Assembly: GCA_963920665.1 (NCBI GenBank)
Contig: OY987267.1
Span: forward strand, 372,001 to 436,000
Reading direction: 5' to 3'
DNA length: 64,000 nt
From: Straminergon stramineum
Lineage: Eukaryota; Streptophyta; Bryopsida; Hypnales; Calliergonaceae
Of this stretch, positions 1 through 12,218 are shown in pieces. How positions within the stretch are numbered: position 1 is the stretch's first letter; each line of letters opens with the position of its first letter. The notes below the pieces were generated by a model that was not told the origin of the DNA, did no database searches, and saw nothing but the letters and a program-made list of their open reading frames with translations. A program made the translations under genes and the position numbers.

Positions 1-2223
1 ATTGTGTCTAAATCTCATGGTGGTGTTCCTTGAAGTTATAAAACCATGACTTTTCAACCTCAATCCAACAATTTCAACTCCAATTCTACACCAAAGGTTT
101 CTTAATGCCAATCTTTTATCATTTTCACTAGATAAAGGATGCAAGAAGTCATAATTTGGCCCAAAAAATAGTCACAATTGCAATGGGGCAATTTTAGTGC
201 CCCATACATAGTAGGGGTGCTAGAGCTAGCTTCCCTCGACAAAATTCATCTTATTTTAGTGCCCCATTCGTCTAGGTAGCTAGTTGTGAGCCCATGGCCA
301 AGCCTGTGACTAAGTAGGATGTTAAAGTAGTCATAAAAACTAGGTCCTACATAATAATTGTAAGAAAAAACTATTTTGTGCCATGTTAAATCTAGGTTCT
401 TCACCTCTCCTAGCTAATTTGGAGTTCCTTTAATTTCAAATATGAATTCAAGATTTTCAATTTTTATCATGTGTCGCAAATAAATTTCCTTTGATTTTCT
501 AAGGGTAAATTAACCCTACAAGACCCACTTTATATGACTACTTTAATGTCTTGTTGTGATGAGGCTTGAATTCAACTATGAGCTTTGACTTTGTAGCTTT
601 GGCTTTGGCCTAGCTCCCCAATATCTATGGCAGCTTTGGAATAAGGGCCATCTATGAGCCATATTTTTCTCAATATTGGGTCATGTCTTGAGGAATTCAC
701 TACTATAGATTTTACTTCAAAAAGTGATAATTTAGAATTTTTTGAAGGAATCCAAAAATTCAATGAGTTATTGCAATTAGAAGCTCCTTGTATTAAAATT
801 TTTAAAAATAGAATCTTGCATGCATTTCATCAATATCTTTTTTTTTAAATCAGTTTTTAGTTTAAATTATAGATTTTTTTCATTGTAACCTTCATTTTTG
901 GTTAATTTCCTAGGGGAAACTTATCCTTCCCCCTCCCCCTCTCACTAATAGAATAAATTTAGATATTGTTACAATTTACTCTTGTAAGTTGAAATAATAT
1001 CGTGTTGTACCAATTTATGAATGCTATATATAGGCTTAATAATCTTCTTGTCATTAGTAAATTTCAAATTAAAAAAAAAACACAATTTTATAGCTAAAAT
1101 TGGGTTCAAGCAACTTCCCTAAAAAATTAAATGATAGAACATTTTTTTTTCCATCTTTGAGGCCTCTTTGAAATGATCTAATCATCTAGAAGACACAAAA
1201 TGTCCTCTAATGCATTAGGATTAGCATCTATGAAACCCTAACAAAATTATGTTAGTAGTGATGTGCCAATTATGCCTTTTGTTCACAAAATGAATGGACA
1301 ATAAAATAGTGCTATCAACATTGACTTGTATTGTTTGGAAATTTTGTGCAATGAAGTAGTATGGAGGGGTGAAATCATTAGTAACCACATATTCTATCAA
1401 GCTATGAAGGTTAGAAAAAAATAATTATTGAAAAATTTGCCAAAATTTTAGGAAAATTATTTAGAAAACATAGATTTCAAAAGAATATTACTATTTTTAA
1501 CAACTACCAAATTTGATTTCTTAACTTTAATCATATATTCAACATAAAATACCACCCTTAATAGTTGGATATAGTAATTTCTAATGACATTCTAATACAC
1601 ATCAAACATTTTGTAAAGGATCACAAATGGCATTTTAATCACATACTCCCTCAATCCCATATTCCTAGTCCCTTTTGTTTTTTTCATTTGTCCCCAATTT
1701 CTTATTCCCTCTACCAATGTACTTCAAACTTGATTTTATAGTTGAAGTTGATTTTGTTTGTTTTTGACGTTAACTAATGAAATGAATTACAAGAAGTCTA
1801 GTTTATTATTTACTTTGCAAATCAATAAAAATTCGAAAAATTGAATTATTTACAATACTTTGAATATGATTGGGACAAGGACCATAAGACATTGAATCTA
1901 TTGAATTCCAAACTATCCTTATGCAAAGAAGGCAAGGTAGTTGCACAAGAAGCCTTCCTTCTCTATGAAGCTTTTTCAACATCCTACTTTTTGATCTTTC
2001 CTTGATCGCACTTAGTAGCAACATTCACTTCTTTCGCACTTAAGAGAACACATTGCACATCCGCTATAGAATCTTGTGATCGGAACATGCAATAGAAAAT
2101 TGTTGCCAAATCTTCAATACTTTGATTAGTACAAAAAGGACAGAGTTAGACTATGTCTTAACTGAGAATGAGGGATTTTGAAGCTCGTTAAGGAGCTTGC
2201 CAAAATTCTACAGTAATCTGTGT
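1..2223. other. AT-rich intergenic DNA
   Basis: No reading frame here looks like a real gene; the small open frames have no recognisable motif and sit in AT-rich DNA. A segment near 1645-1690 begins with a TACTCCCTCAATCCC-like end typical of Stowaway-type (Tc1/mariner) MITE termini, but I see no matching opposite end, so it is at most a fragment. A 15-bp direct repeat (ATTTTAGTGCCCCAT) occurs at about 191-206 and 253-268. Confidence 0.6.
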
Positions 2224-2530
2224 CTCGAACCGCCAGTACCGTCGTGTGTTCATTTCGGAGCCCTAATTTGTTGTGCGCGTGAGATGGAGCTGAGAATGCG
2301 CAGTTCGAAGCTTTCTCGGTCGTGTGGAGTGGATGTGTGAGTGCTTCGAAGGATTGGTGGTTGTCGCCCCACAGCTCATCATATTCTCCCGTCAGTTAAT
2401 TACCCCGTTCGTTTCGTGTTTGAGTGTATTCGATGCTGCTTCAGTTGGCGGGCGATTTGTCCATTTCAATTCGCATGTCTGTCTGTAATGTTTGTTTGCA
2501 TGTTCAGGCGTTGGAGTAATAAGATCGTTT
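2224..2530 (+). promoter_or_regulatory. probable promoter / 5' leader of the HAD hydrolase gene
   Basis: GC content rises sharply here compared with the upstream 2.2 kb, directly before the first coding exon. An upstream in-frame ATG at 2492 would add 13 residues. It sits next to a TTGCATGTTCAGGC stretch that could be a splice acceptor, so the ATG at 2531 is preferred. No TATA box can be assigned with confidence. Confidence 0.35.
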
Positions 2531-4974
2531 ATGGCGATGGTCCGGGCCATGCTGACGACGTTGTTGTGGCCTCCTGCTGTCACCTCCTGCCGGGGCCGCC
2601 TGTCCACCAATTTGGCCCGACTGCGCCCTAAATCGTCCTGCTCCTCGCAATCGGCTACCTCCACCGCAGGTCAGGTACCTACAGTAGGGTCTCGGTGCAA
2701 TTTCACTGGACTTGTCACCATGATTCGCAATCACTGTCTCTTTGACATGATCCTTTGCCTGTGTGTTTCATGCGACGACTGAATGGGTCTGTTCATTGGT
2801 TCCAGGGAGTGATGAATCATCCCAGACTCCTCTGCATCCGTATGGAGCTCTATTACTGGATGTCGGAGGCACCTTGTTGGAGACGTCTCAGCCCGTGCCG
2901 GAAGTCTACGCCCGCATTGGTGCCAAATATGGTGGGTGGAATATCACGTGGAATGGGAGAGAGAGCGAGAGAGAGAGTACCCTAGGGCACTTCATTGAGC
3001 TACTCTTGTCATCCGGGGGGCTAGGAATGCTGGAGATCAGTCTTGGATTAGGATCTAGCTCCGAATTTCGGAATGTATGTATGTATGTATGTATGTCTCA
3101 TTGGAGTATGTCAACTGTGAGCTTCATCGGAAGAACCTCTCCGGTTGGTTAACCCCCAAATGGACCTAGAGTCCCAGATCGGGCCTCATGTGTCTTTGGC
3201 AGTTTTGAGTAGGTCATATGGAGTGAGACCTTTTGGTTCATTTTTTTTTTTTTTTCATCAGCACATGCTTTTTTCTTCAGTGATGCTGGTGATATAAAAT
3301 TTAACCCCATCTCAGTTATGTTTTTCACAATATGATCAATTGAACTGGTGGTTTTAGAACGATGAATTTTGCTCTTTGCATATTATCGTTATCTCTTCCT
3401 GGTGCCGGTCTTCTATGTCTTGGTTTGACGACACTCTTCTACTTTACCTTCTGCAATGTCATATTTGTTGAAGCCAACTAGGAATTTTGTTTTTAAATTG
3501 TGTAGGTGTTAAGGCTACGGCGGCTGATATCAAGAAGGGCTTCAAGAAAGCATTTTCTGAGTCATGGCCAGAGCGACTACGCTATGAGGTTAGTGAATTT
3601 GTCTTTTTACACTGCTCTATTTGGTAAGCTCTGTATGGTTAGTGTCCTTGGAGGCGACTGTCTATCCTGGTGGGCAGGTTCTAAGCAGTTATATTTAACT
3701 ATTTTTACAAGCTCAAAGTGATGGTCCACAATAATGACTTGATGATACATATGTGCAGGGAGATGGGAGGCCTTTCTGGCGATACGCAGTAGCTACAGCA
3801 ACAGGCTGTCCAGATGAGACTTACTTTGAGGAACTCTACCAAGTAAGCTTCTCGACATAGTATAGTATATGCAGTCTCAAATTGCATTTCAATGTTCCGT
3901 TCACCCGTTTTGGATTTAATCTCTTTTGATATTAATGGAGGTTTCATGACAGCACTTTGCCAGGGGCGATGCATGGAAATTAGCCAATGGAGCACCTGAA
4001 GCACTTACACGACTTCGCAATGCAGGAGGTTAGTTTGGAGGATGATATGACGAATGAAGTCTCGCAGTTCATTGTGACTGGTTGAAAACGAATATTGTGA
4101 TATTTGGTATTCCTGTCGTTCTTGGCTAACGATTTTCTCCTTTGGTCATGTAGTAAAGCTGGCTGTGGTGTCTAATTTCGATTCAAGGTTACGACCCATC
4201 TTGCGGGACTTGCAGGTTGACACTTTGTAAGGCTCTTTTTCGTTTTTCGTTTATGCAAAGCATGCTATCTTCCACCAAGCTTCTCATGAATCATTAGCAA
4301 TATTGTCAATTGAATGTGACAGGGTAATAGTATTTATCATCGCACTTGCGTTACATCAATAAGTTTCTCTATCTTGTATCCGCTGACGAGTTTCTCTCAT
4401 GACTTTTGCGGGCAAGGGCAGGTTTGATGCACTGATCATTTCCGCAGAAATTGGTTATGAGAAGCCATCTCGAGAGATATTTGAAGCTGCTTTGAGTATG
4501 TTTCTTTGTTTGACTGGCATTGAAGATTCATTGGAAGTCGATAATGAACTTGAGAAACCTGATTTTTTCCTCTATTTATTCTTACAGTCATATTTGTAAC
4601 GTCTGGTTTCAGTATTCTGAAAAATATGCTTCTTGCTGTTCTTTCAGATGAATTATGTCTCGATGCAAAAGTAGCTGTGCATGTCGGCGACGACCCAGCA
4701 AATGATAAGCAAGGTGCCTTGGCTGCAGGTTTAGAATCATGGTATGCTCAGCTAATCTACTATCTCCGCCAAGTGCTGTTGGACTTTTAATCATATCCGA
4801 TGCATGCTTTTCAGAAGAGGTGGTCACGGGGAGGTGTTGTTGCGCTTTCAACTCTACTGTTTCCAGTTCTGAATTTAAATGATACTTGATGACAGGCTTT
4901 GGAAGGTGGATGTAACGTCATTTGAAGAGCTTGCAGATCGCGTTTTGCAACCTGCTACTCGAACAGTGCGGTAG
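2531..4974 (+). CDS. HAD-superfamily hydrolase, HDHD3-like (spliced, 9 exons)
   Basis: Predicted exons: 2531-2669, 2806-2931, 3506-3588, 3759-3842, 3953-4028, 4154-4226, 4422-4495, 4648-4741, 4896-4974. All junctions are GT-AG, the phases join, and the product is 275 residues. HAD motifs are in order: motif I LLLDVGGTLLE (nucleophile Asp65), motif II VVSNFD (Ser176), motif III Lys208 in YEKPSREIF, motif IV VGDDPANDKQGA (Asp233/Asp234). The order and spacing match HDHD3-type phosphatase-like proteins. The second Asp of the usual DxD is Gly67; HDHD3-type proteins also often lack it, so phosphatase activity and substrate are uncertain. The first ~50 residues are Ser/Arg/Leu-rich with few acidic residues and may be an organelle transit peptide (inference). 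The start could instead be the in-frame ATG at 2492. Confidence 0.85.
3074..3094. repeat. (TGTA)n microsatellite
   Basis: About five tandem GTAT units in intron 2 of the HAD hydrolase gene. Confidence 0.8.
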
Positions 4975-5295
4975 CGGATTATGTGCCACTAGTTTCCTGT
5001 CTCAACCAGGAAGCACATCACAAGGCTCGATCTCTACATTCTTGCATTTCATGTGCAATTATGCCTAATTGTCGGATCCGTTGGTTTATCAAAAGCTTCA
5101 TTTCCAGATTATTTACAGTTTGTTCATCTTTTTAAACTCTGGATATGCATGTTAGACAATTTTTATTTTCCGACCATGGGATTTGAGGTTTTAGTAGGAA
5201 AGTCACACCACTTGAACTACCTACCATTACGATGTTATCAATTTTCTAGCAAAGGATTGAATGTAGCTAAGAAGTGATATTTTGTATGTAAGATG
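4975..5295 (+). other. 3' flank / probable 3' UTR of the HAD hydrolase gene
   Basis: The sequence falls off quickly to AT-rich DNA after the stop codon at 4972-4974. No further coding exon is seen before the foldback element starts at about 5296, only ~320 bp downstream. Confidence 0.45.
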
Positions 5296-5515
5296 TTGTG
5301 CTTTTAAAGTGAGCATTTAAGAGCTAATTTGTTTTTTTCATGAGCTTCAATGGATGGGAATATTTTAGGTTTATTTTTCATAGAAAGAAAAATACATGCG
5401 GTGTAGAACACAAGTGTTTTTGTATTTTTTCAAGCATTATTGAATTAATTGTGAATTTTTAAAGATTTTTGTCTTAGGCACTTGTTTATGATAGTAAATT
5501 TGACAAAAAATATAT

Positions 5516-6018
5516 TGTAGATAAACTTGGTTTCTAATTAGAATTATCTTCCAAGCTAATAGTGAAAAGTTCATTCCAAAGCAGACGGTCAAGTAGGATA
5601 TTTCTATACTAATAGGTTCTATATCTAAAATCAAATATCTTGACTTATTCAATAACTCAACTTGGAATTCCATACCCAAAAACATAACTACAATGACATT
5701 GCAAACCCAATTGGGATGTTGACTTAAATTAGTACAAGTTGCATTCTATCAAATAGACTTTCCATTTGGAAACATTCATATAACATAAATCATCATCAAA
5801 TCCAATTTGGACTGGACATAAATTATTCTCTATCACTTCAACATCCACTTTCACACTTAATTCACCACAAATCTCAGCACATAATATTGCACGCATACAC
5901 ACAACTAATTTGATATGTAATTTTAATTTGATTAATCAACTGCTGATCAAATCACCGTTACAAATAGCATATTTTTATTTTTCACTCACTTCTCATTTCT
6001 TCCACTCTTACATTCATA

Positions 6019-6050
<32 letters not shown>

Positions 6051-6820
6051 CCCTAATTGGAATACTTGATCTCTATCACTCTAGAATTTTCAATTAGGTT
6101 CTCATTTACTTCACTACTTCCATCCATCTTCACTTCACCTTCTTAGTTCACTTCACACAAACTTCTCCAAATAACAAACACATCCAACCAGGACATTAAC
6201 ACAAAGTCCAAAAATATTCCAACATCACGCATCTAATCAAATAACACACACACAACCACACATATCCAATTTGAAAACACTTCCAAAACAAAGAAATACA
6301 TAGCTTCACCAAGTTGGGACACAACTGGACTTCATTCAACAGATGGTAAAGAAAAATGAAAGAAAATTTAGACCAAATAGGAATTCCAAACTTGGCGGTT
6401 AGCAATTTGGAAGAAACAACCCAACTACCATCTAACTACCAAATTGGAACTACAAAGGCAACCACCCAACTACACATAAAATTCCAAATTGGAATTAACT
6501 CTCAAAACATTCAACTAGACTTGATACTCACTCACATACAACTTGACTTGGACAAAATCATCATCTAATTTGGAATAGACTTAGAAAACTTGGAATCTAA
6601 CTAGAAAGCCAGACTGTTCCAATTTAGAAATCAACCACCCAAATCAGCCTACACATACAAAAATCAATCATCATTCAAAAACACACCAAATAGAGTTCAA
6701 TCGGCCTATTAAAAACACAAAATTAAAACACCAAATTCAAAAACAACCAATAAAAATCAATAAAAAAACAAATAGAAATCAACCAAAAATTTATAACAAA
6801 AATCCTAATCGGTATTTACA
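5516..6820. mobile_element. solo LTR (1305 bp)
   Basis: This block interrupts the left foldback arm and is absent from the right arm. It starts TGTAG and ends TTACA, the canonical TG...CA ends of a long terminal repeat. It is flanked by the 5-bp direct repeat TATAT at 5511-5515 and 6821-6825. There is no internal coding region, so it is best read as a solo LTR left by LTR-LTR recombination. The strand that corresponds to the original element cannot be assigned. It contains a (TTA)n run at 6022-6050. Confidence 0.8.
6022..6050. repeat. (TTA)n microsatellite
   Basis: About nine tandem TTA units inside the solo LTR. Confidence 0.9.
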
Positions 6821-7148
6821 TATATACACATAGTTTATAAAGAGAGATGGTGAAAGCAAGAAAATATATGAAGATTTGCAATAAATAACAAACAAGGGTC
6901 CTAAATGTGATTATGTTTGTCTCAAATTAAATTCACAAATTTTGCATTCATAACAAAGTAATTGGTTTGTCAATTTTCAATGTAAATTTATGAATGTTCA
7001 CTTATGATTGCATTTATATTAGCCTCAACCACATGTTTGAATTATATATATTTTTATTTTAAAGCGATCTCTTATAGACATTAATGTGCTCTTTTTTTTA
7101 TTTTTAAATCATTCATTGTCTATGATATATCAAATTTAAGACCACTTA

Positions 7149-7165
7149 AAGGGCTTGCACACTTG
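7149..7165 (+). repeat. left terminal inverted repeat of the Harbinger element
   Basis: Reads AAGGGCTTGCACACTTG and is preceded by the TTA target duplication. It pairs with 12199-12215. Confidence 0.92.
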
Positions 7166-8119
7166 TTGTTAGCAAGTAATGCACATAGGATGATAAAACA
7201 AGGAAAGAGTGACGGAGTCTGGGCCATGCCAAATCTAGGTCTGGTGGGTAATGGTTTGCGAAAGAACTACTTGTGTACGACAATTGCGTGTTCACACCAC
7301 ATATCAGTGTTACCAATTTGGCGCAATGGTAAACAGGTAGTGACACTACAATTTATAGCCGTGCCAAACTTGCGGGGTGGAAATACTGGCGGTATCTTCA
7401 AGAGTGGCTAATATCTTCGCTGTTCGCAGCACCTTCGCCGTCTTCAGTCTTCCTGTGCGGACATGTAGTGTAGGAGGTGTTCTAGTTGAAGCTCCTAAAG
7501 TGGCGATGGTGAATGCATACTTCTCGGTGTCCTCCAGGTGAACTGTTGTGATTGTAAACTTCGTACAGTCAATTTCCTCCTGCGTGCAAAATCAGGAAGG
7601 AAGGCGGGGACAACTACCCAATATCTCGACAGCGCAAGTAGCAGCAGGTGCAGGCTGCGGGGTGCGTGCAAAGTAGTCAGCTGGCGGGGCCTCAACATCC
7701 AACTACCGTTCAATTGAACACAGAGGTTCGTTGTGGCCTCAATTTCAGCTTCCCTTGCTTTTGACTCTCAATTTTGTATCTGCCACCAACCTGGAGTAAG
7801 TCATTCCGTTGTCCCACTATAGGGTTCCCGCTCTTCTACAGTGCACGCTTCCAGCGCATGCCACTGCGGTTCCTTTGCACATTTATGCTAGGACAGAGCC
7901 AGTTGACCTGCATTGTAGCGTCTTCAGTGTAGTTCCCATTGCTGAATTCCACAGCGCATATTGTGTGCCGGAATTGGAACGTCTGCCGTCACTGTGGAAC
8001 ACCCATCCCGCTAGAGACATCATCAGTCTCCAAACACTGCTCTCACAAAGGGCTACCTCTTAATTTCGTTTTCCCCCCCTGTGCAGTGAGAGCGTCTTGT
8101 CCCAGCAACATTAGCTTCA

Positions 8120-9433
8120 ATGGATTTCTTCGACAAGCCTGAGGAGCTACTAGCCTTTGCTTCCGCCATCCTCCTCCTTCTCCTGACAGCGTAGCGGCCG
8201 TTGATTGAGTCTTCCTCCCTCGACGGAGCCGACGACTTCACCGTACACAATGATCACATGCAAATTGAGTGCGTGCCAGAAGCGTTGGATTCGGACGTGG
8301 TTGTGCGTGCTGCACTGCACAACTTCCGACTGTGGAACACTTTCGCACTCCTCGAAGAAGACCTCGGCTACTGAGTTAAACCGAGGTCAACAGCTTGGTT
8401 TTCACACTTCCTCTTGAATCACTATGATGACGAGCGTTGGCTACAGATGTTCCGTTTTATGAAAGCTATTGTTCAATCAATGGCGGAACTCCTACAACCG
8501 GCCTTGGAGAAGCAAAACACGAAGTACCGAGCAGCGATTCCGGTGTTGGTGCGGCTTGCTTGCGCCCTCTTCAAATTAACACATGGGGCAAGCATGTTGA
8601 TTTGCAGTGAACTCTTTGCTGTAGGACGGAGCACGGTCTCCATGGTCCTTCGAGAAGTCGTTCAAGCTGTGAATGTCGTCCTCCATTCAAAAATTTCATG
8701 GCCGTAGGGCCAATGCTTGCTGGAAACGGAATCCGCTTTCCGCCGTGTGTGTGGAATGCTAGGCGTCGTAGGGGCCATAGACGGCACTCAGATTGCCATT
8801 TCGAAGCCCAGATTTGGTGCCTCTGATTACTATTACTTCAAGTCCAGTGGATACTCTATGAATTGTCAAGCTGTGGTTGGTAGCAACAAGAGATTTTTAG
8901 ATTTATTTGTTGGAATGCCTGGCTCAACAAATGACTCTAGAATGCTTCGCCGCTCAACCCTTTATCACAAAGGGCTTCAGAATGCTCTATGGGATCCTAG
9001 ACTTACCTTTGACGGATTCTCTCCGTATTTGCTGGGTGACAGTGGCTACCCCCTCTTGCCATGGCTTATTATACCTCACCGACATGGACTACACCTACCC
9101 ATAGCACAGCGACTCTACAACAAAAAACTCAGTCGTGGTCGCATAGTGGTGGAGAATGCTTTCGGTCTCCTCAAACAGACATTTCAGGAGCTTCATGGGA
9201 AATCAGAATTGAATGTCTGCTTCTTGCCGGATGTCATTACGTGCTGTGCAATTTTGCACAATGTTCTATTCCGACAGTCCCATGCTGACATCGAGTGGCT
9301 GCTGCGAGTTTTGCAAACTGAGGGTTTCCGATTAGATGACGCTCCAGAGAACCTGGCGACTGCAGTGGAGCCGGAGTTAAGAAGAGAAGACGGTGAGCTT
9401 GAAGGACAGGCCCTGGGGAGCCAGAAACGATAA
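8120..9433 (+). pseudogene. PIF/Harbinger transposase (DDE_Tnp_4 / HARBI1-ALP1-like), three in-frame stops
   Basis: One reading frame of 438 codons from the ATG at 8120 to the TAA at 9431-9433. It is broken only by TAG at 8192-8194, TGA at 8372-8374 and TAG at 8705-8707, with no frameshift. The family signature is clear: the first catalytic Asp in GVVGAIDGTQIAI, then YYYFKSSGYSMNCQAV, then the second Asp in LLGDSGYPLLPWLI, and the acidic region near RGRIVVENAFGLLKQTF where the final Glu belongs. Around the TGA stop the frame reads DLGY-stop-VKPRSTAWF, matching the conserved N-terminal R-x-x-P-R region if the stop was an Arg codon. The transposase would cut and join the element at TTA/TAA sites. 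Because of the three stops it is called inactive unless the stops are bypassed. Confidence 0.9.
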
Positions 9434-9758
9434 GACCTAGCGGTCTTCCTAGCCACGCATGTCGGTCTGCCAGTGTGAGTCTGTGAGGACTACTAGCCTA
9501 ATTCACTTTGTACAGGAGAAGCCCGCGTGAGCCTCATAGTATTGAAAAAAGTTTTTTTACAAAATCGTTAAAAGTCTGCTACTATTGTGCAGTGAAGTTG
9601 CACTACTTTACAGAAGATGGCATGGGCGCATCGATTACTACCATGTACAGAACCTAGTCGTACAGTAACGTATATTCATAGCTGTGAAGAAGCAGGAGAG
9701 TTGTGACATGCTTACATAGTTCTCAGTCTTCTCACATTTTGGATTTTCTACGATAGTA
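9434..9758. other. convergent spacer between the two Harbinger genes
   Basis: It separates the 3' ends of the transposase and MYB-like frames. No coding feature was seen; it presumably holds both polyadenylation regions. Confidence 0.6.
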
Positions 9759-11168
9759 TCAAATGCTACGAGTACATTGATCACTTCCTCCGCCAATATG
9801 GTCATGGTCCGTGTGAACGGCCTTCACAGGACAGTGTATAGATGCATCCTGGATTTCTTCTGAGATAGGAAAAGTCGGTGCCTGTGGCAATTGCGGCCGA
9901 CGGTGTAGGCCTGCGCTGAGAACTCCAGAGAGGGTTGCGAGGCAATGTACTAGCTCACCTTGTTTCTGAATTGAAAGTTTGGCATTTTTGTTTGTCATTC
10001 TCGCATTCTCGTGCAGGCAACGATCTCGCTCTCGCTGGTAGTCCATTTGTTCTTTAAACAAATTCAGTTGCACGTCGATTTTGGCTCTCTCCAACTCTCT
10101 GCTCGCATCGGCCATATCCTTCATCTGACCAGCCATGACTTCACCTGTGGCTTTCGTGGCTTCCTCAATAAGGGAATGTCCAGTTACACTCTTGCGACGA
10201 ATGCCGGTGTTCCCGGGACGGCTTGCAGCACGTTCACCAACTGTTTTGGTGCTGCTCAGGAGCTGGACTGTCGCGCCTGCTGGAATAGAGCGGGTCGCAC
10301 GAGAAGTGGGCGTGGCACCAGCGCTCTATCGTGGTCGAGCCTGCGTTGAAGCTTCAGGACCGCTGTTCACAACAGGATGCGGGGAGAAGTCGGAGTCACT
10401 CCCCTTCGCCGCTTCTGCAACGGCAATCGGATCATCAGCATCTTTGGGCGCGTCACTGTCTTCACCGAAATCGGCAGATCGACTGACAGGAACTTCGTAA
10501 TGGCAGTCATTGGGAGACATGAGATCCCGTGTGTGCGGTGGGAACATACTGGGATGGATGGAGAACCACTCGTTGATGCTGTAGAAAACGTCATCGGGAA
10601 ATGATCGTGGTAATCTTTGAGCTTTGCGTTCCACAGTGGATAGGTTCCAGTAATCCGGTGCATTAGTACCACTGCGTGCAAAGTAGTCAGCGATTTGTTT
10701 ATAGTTAGGAATTAATTGGTTCCACTTACTCTTGCAAGCAGCACCATCACGTAGGCAAAGGGAGAACCCAGCTTTCATAACTTCAGCACTGATTCGCATC
10801 CACTTGGTGGTCTCTGGAATCATTAATTCCCTTTTATCCGCGGTCTTCGATTCCTGCAGGTGCATGTCTCGTTTAGCTTGAATGAGTGCTCCGATTTCGA
10901 GGGGTTGCTAGTTCGGACCTCGCTCTCTGCGTAAGCGTTTCGATGGGCTGCTGGGGTCTGTGCTCGAAGGTGTAGGAGGTCGCCGTTCAACAGTAGTCGC
11001 AGCTCCCGCTTGCGATTCTCCAATGTGGCGATACATAGGAAGGCTTTCTGTATGCACACAGCTCACAACGTTAGTCCGGATCCACAAGCAGAGAGTGGGT
11101 GAACAATGACACCCATGCACTGTAGAAGGAAAGGGACGTACCTTCGGTGTAAAGAGTCGATGCTGCAA
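9759..11168 (-). pseudogene. Harbinger ORF2: trihelix/MYB-SANT-like DNA-binding protein, two in-frame stops
   Basis: A single minus-strand frame runs from about 11168 (or the later ATG at 11034-11036) down to the stop at 9759. It is interrupted by TAG at 10908-10910 and TAG at 10326-10328. Motifs: a Lys/Arg/Pro-rich N-terminal tail, then LEIGALIQAKRDMHLQ, SKWNQLIPNYKQIADYF and DYWNLSTVERKAQRLP, typical of the trihelix (MYB/SANT-like) partner of plant PIF/Harbinger transposases. An acidic linker and a C-terminal charged coiled-coil stretch (FKEQMDYQRERDRCL) follow. In this superfamily the partner protein binds near the element ends and helps recruit the transposase. The N-terminal start is not certain, and a small intron near the 5' end is possible. 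Confidence 0.82.
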
Positions 11169-12198
11169 TCAGCGCCTCCATCGACAAGGAAGGAGTGCAA
11201 CTTGCACACATGCAGTACAGAGCACATGGCAGTCATCAGAGCATTGTCACCATCAACAGCGAAAGAAAGTTTCATTCGCTACTGAGAGGACGATGACATG
11301 GCCGAACATGAAAGTGGATTTCCATGAGTACTAACAGGATGACGGAAGTCGATGACACGAAGGTCGACTAGTCACAGAATAGACGAGAGGATGAAATTCA
11401 ACGTTCTCCATCATCTGAAATGTAGCAGTAATTCATGACGTGAGAGCGGTCGAAGGATTAAAGCTTACCCTCAAAGGATGCAGCCGCACCTACAGACGGA
11501 GCGGCAGGAGACCGATTGAGGAATCTCCAATCCATGTTCACCTTCCTACAGTGACAAGTGAAAATGACATGAGAATCACGCACTACGTAGGGCAGAAATC
11601 TGAGATTAACATGACCTCAAGTTTAACAGCAGTAATTGAAGGCATCAAAAGAATCACTGTGCATCCATGCAGCATGTACAGGCAAATCTAGACATACTCG
11701 AATTGTACACTGCGGTCGTGCAGAGCCTTCAGACTAGTGAGCACTTGTGTGGCAAGAGGTGAGAGAATGAATGAAACAGTAGACCACGGCTCAATTTAAC
11801 GTGTTTGATTCCTTCCTTACTAGCGTCGGCATTTACTTCGTCGATTAACTGTAGAGGGCCCACGGCTGCCGAAGTTGGCGGCGATGACTACTTACTCTAC
11901 GGGAACTATTAATGCACTTCTTAATCAGCAGATTAAGTTAATGGGCACCTTCAATCCCCATTAGCTGGAAGCGTTGCTAACTCTGCGAAATCTACGTTTC
12001 AAGCGAATTTTAGTATTTACTGACAGCACCGCTTACTTGCCCTCCATGAATGTAAAGCCATTTATTTCTGCAGTAAGACTCGGTCTTTGTGGCTGACACG
12101 TTTGCGTCCATGTAGGTTCGGCGTTCACAAATGTATGTAAGTGTGAATGCCCGCAATCTATACCTTTGATGTCCACGCATTAAAGCTGCCTCTAGCGC

Positions 12199-12215
12199 CA
12201 AGTGTGCAAGCCCCT
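12199..12215 (-). repeat. right terminal inverted repeat of the Harbinger element
   Basis: Read on the minus strand it is AGGGGCTTGCACACTTG, differing from the left end at one base. It is followed by the TTA duplication at 12216-12218. Confidence 0.92.
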
Positions 12216-12218
12216 TTA

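Larger units (their letters stand above)
7149..12215. mobile_element. PIF/Harbinger DNA transposon, 5067 bp, coding frames decayed
   Basis: It is flanked by the direct repeat TTA (7146-7148 and 12216-12218), the usual PIF/Harbinger target duplication. The ends read AAGGGCTTGCACACTTG (left) and, on the opposite strand, AGGGGCTTGCACACTTG (right), a 17-bp terminal inverted repeat with one mismatch. It carries the two genes expected for this superfamily in convergent orientation: a DDE transposase on the plus strand and a trihelix/MYB-like DNA-binding protein on the minus strand. It lies inside the left arm of the foldback element, so it is younger than that element. GC content is clearly higher than in the surrounding DNA. 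The flanks 7166-8119 and 11169-12198 hold no recognised gene. Confidence 0.93.

Noticed and set aside
10135..10500. Plus-strand frame of 121 codons opposite the Harbinger MYB-like gene
   Set aside because: Shadow of the minus-strand trihelix/MYB-like frame.
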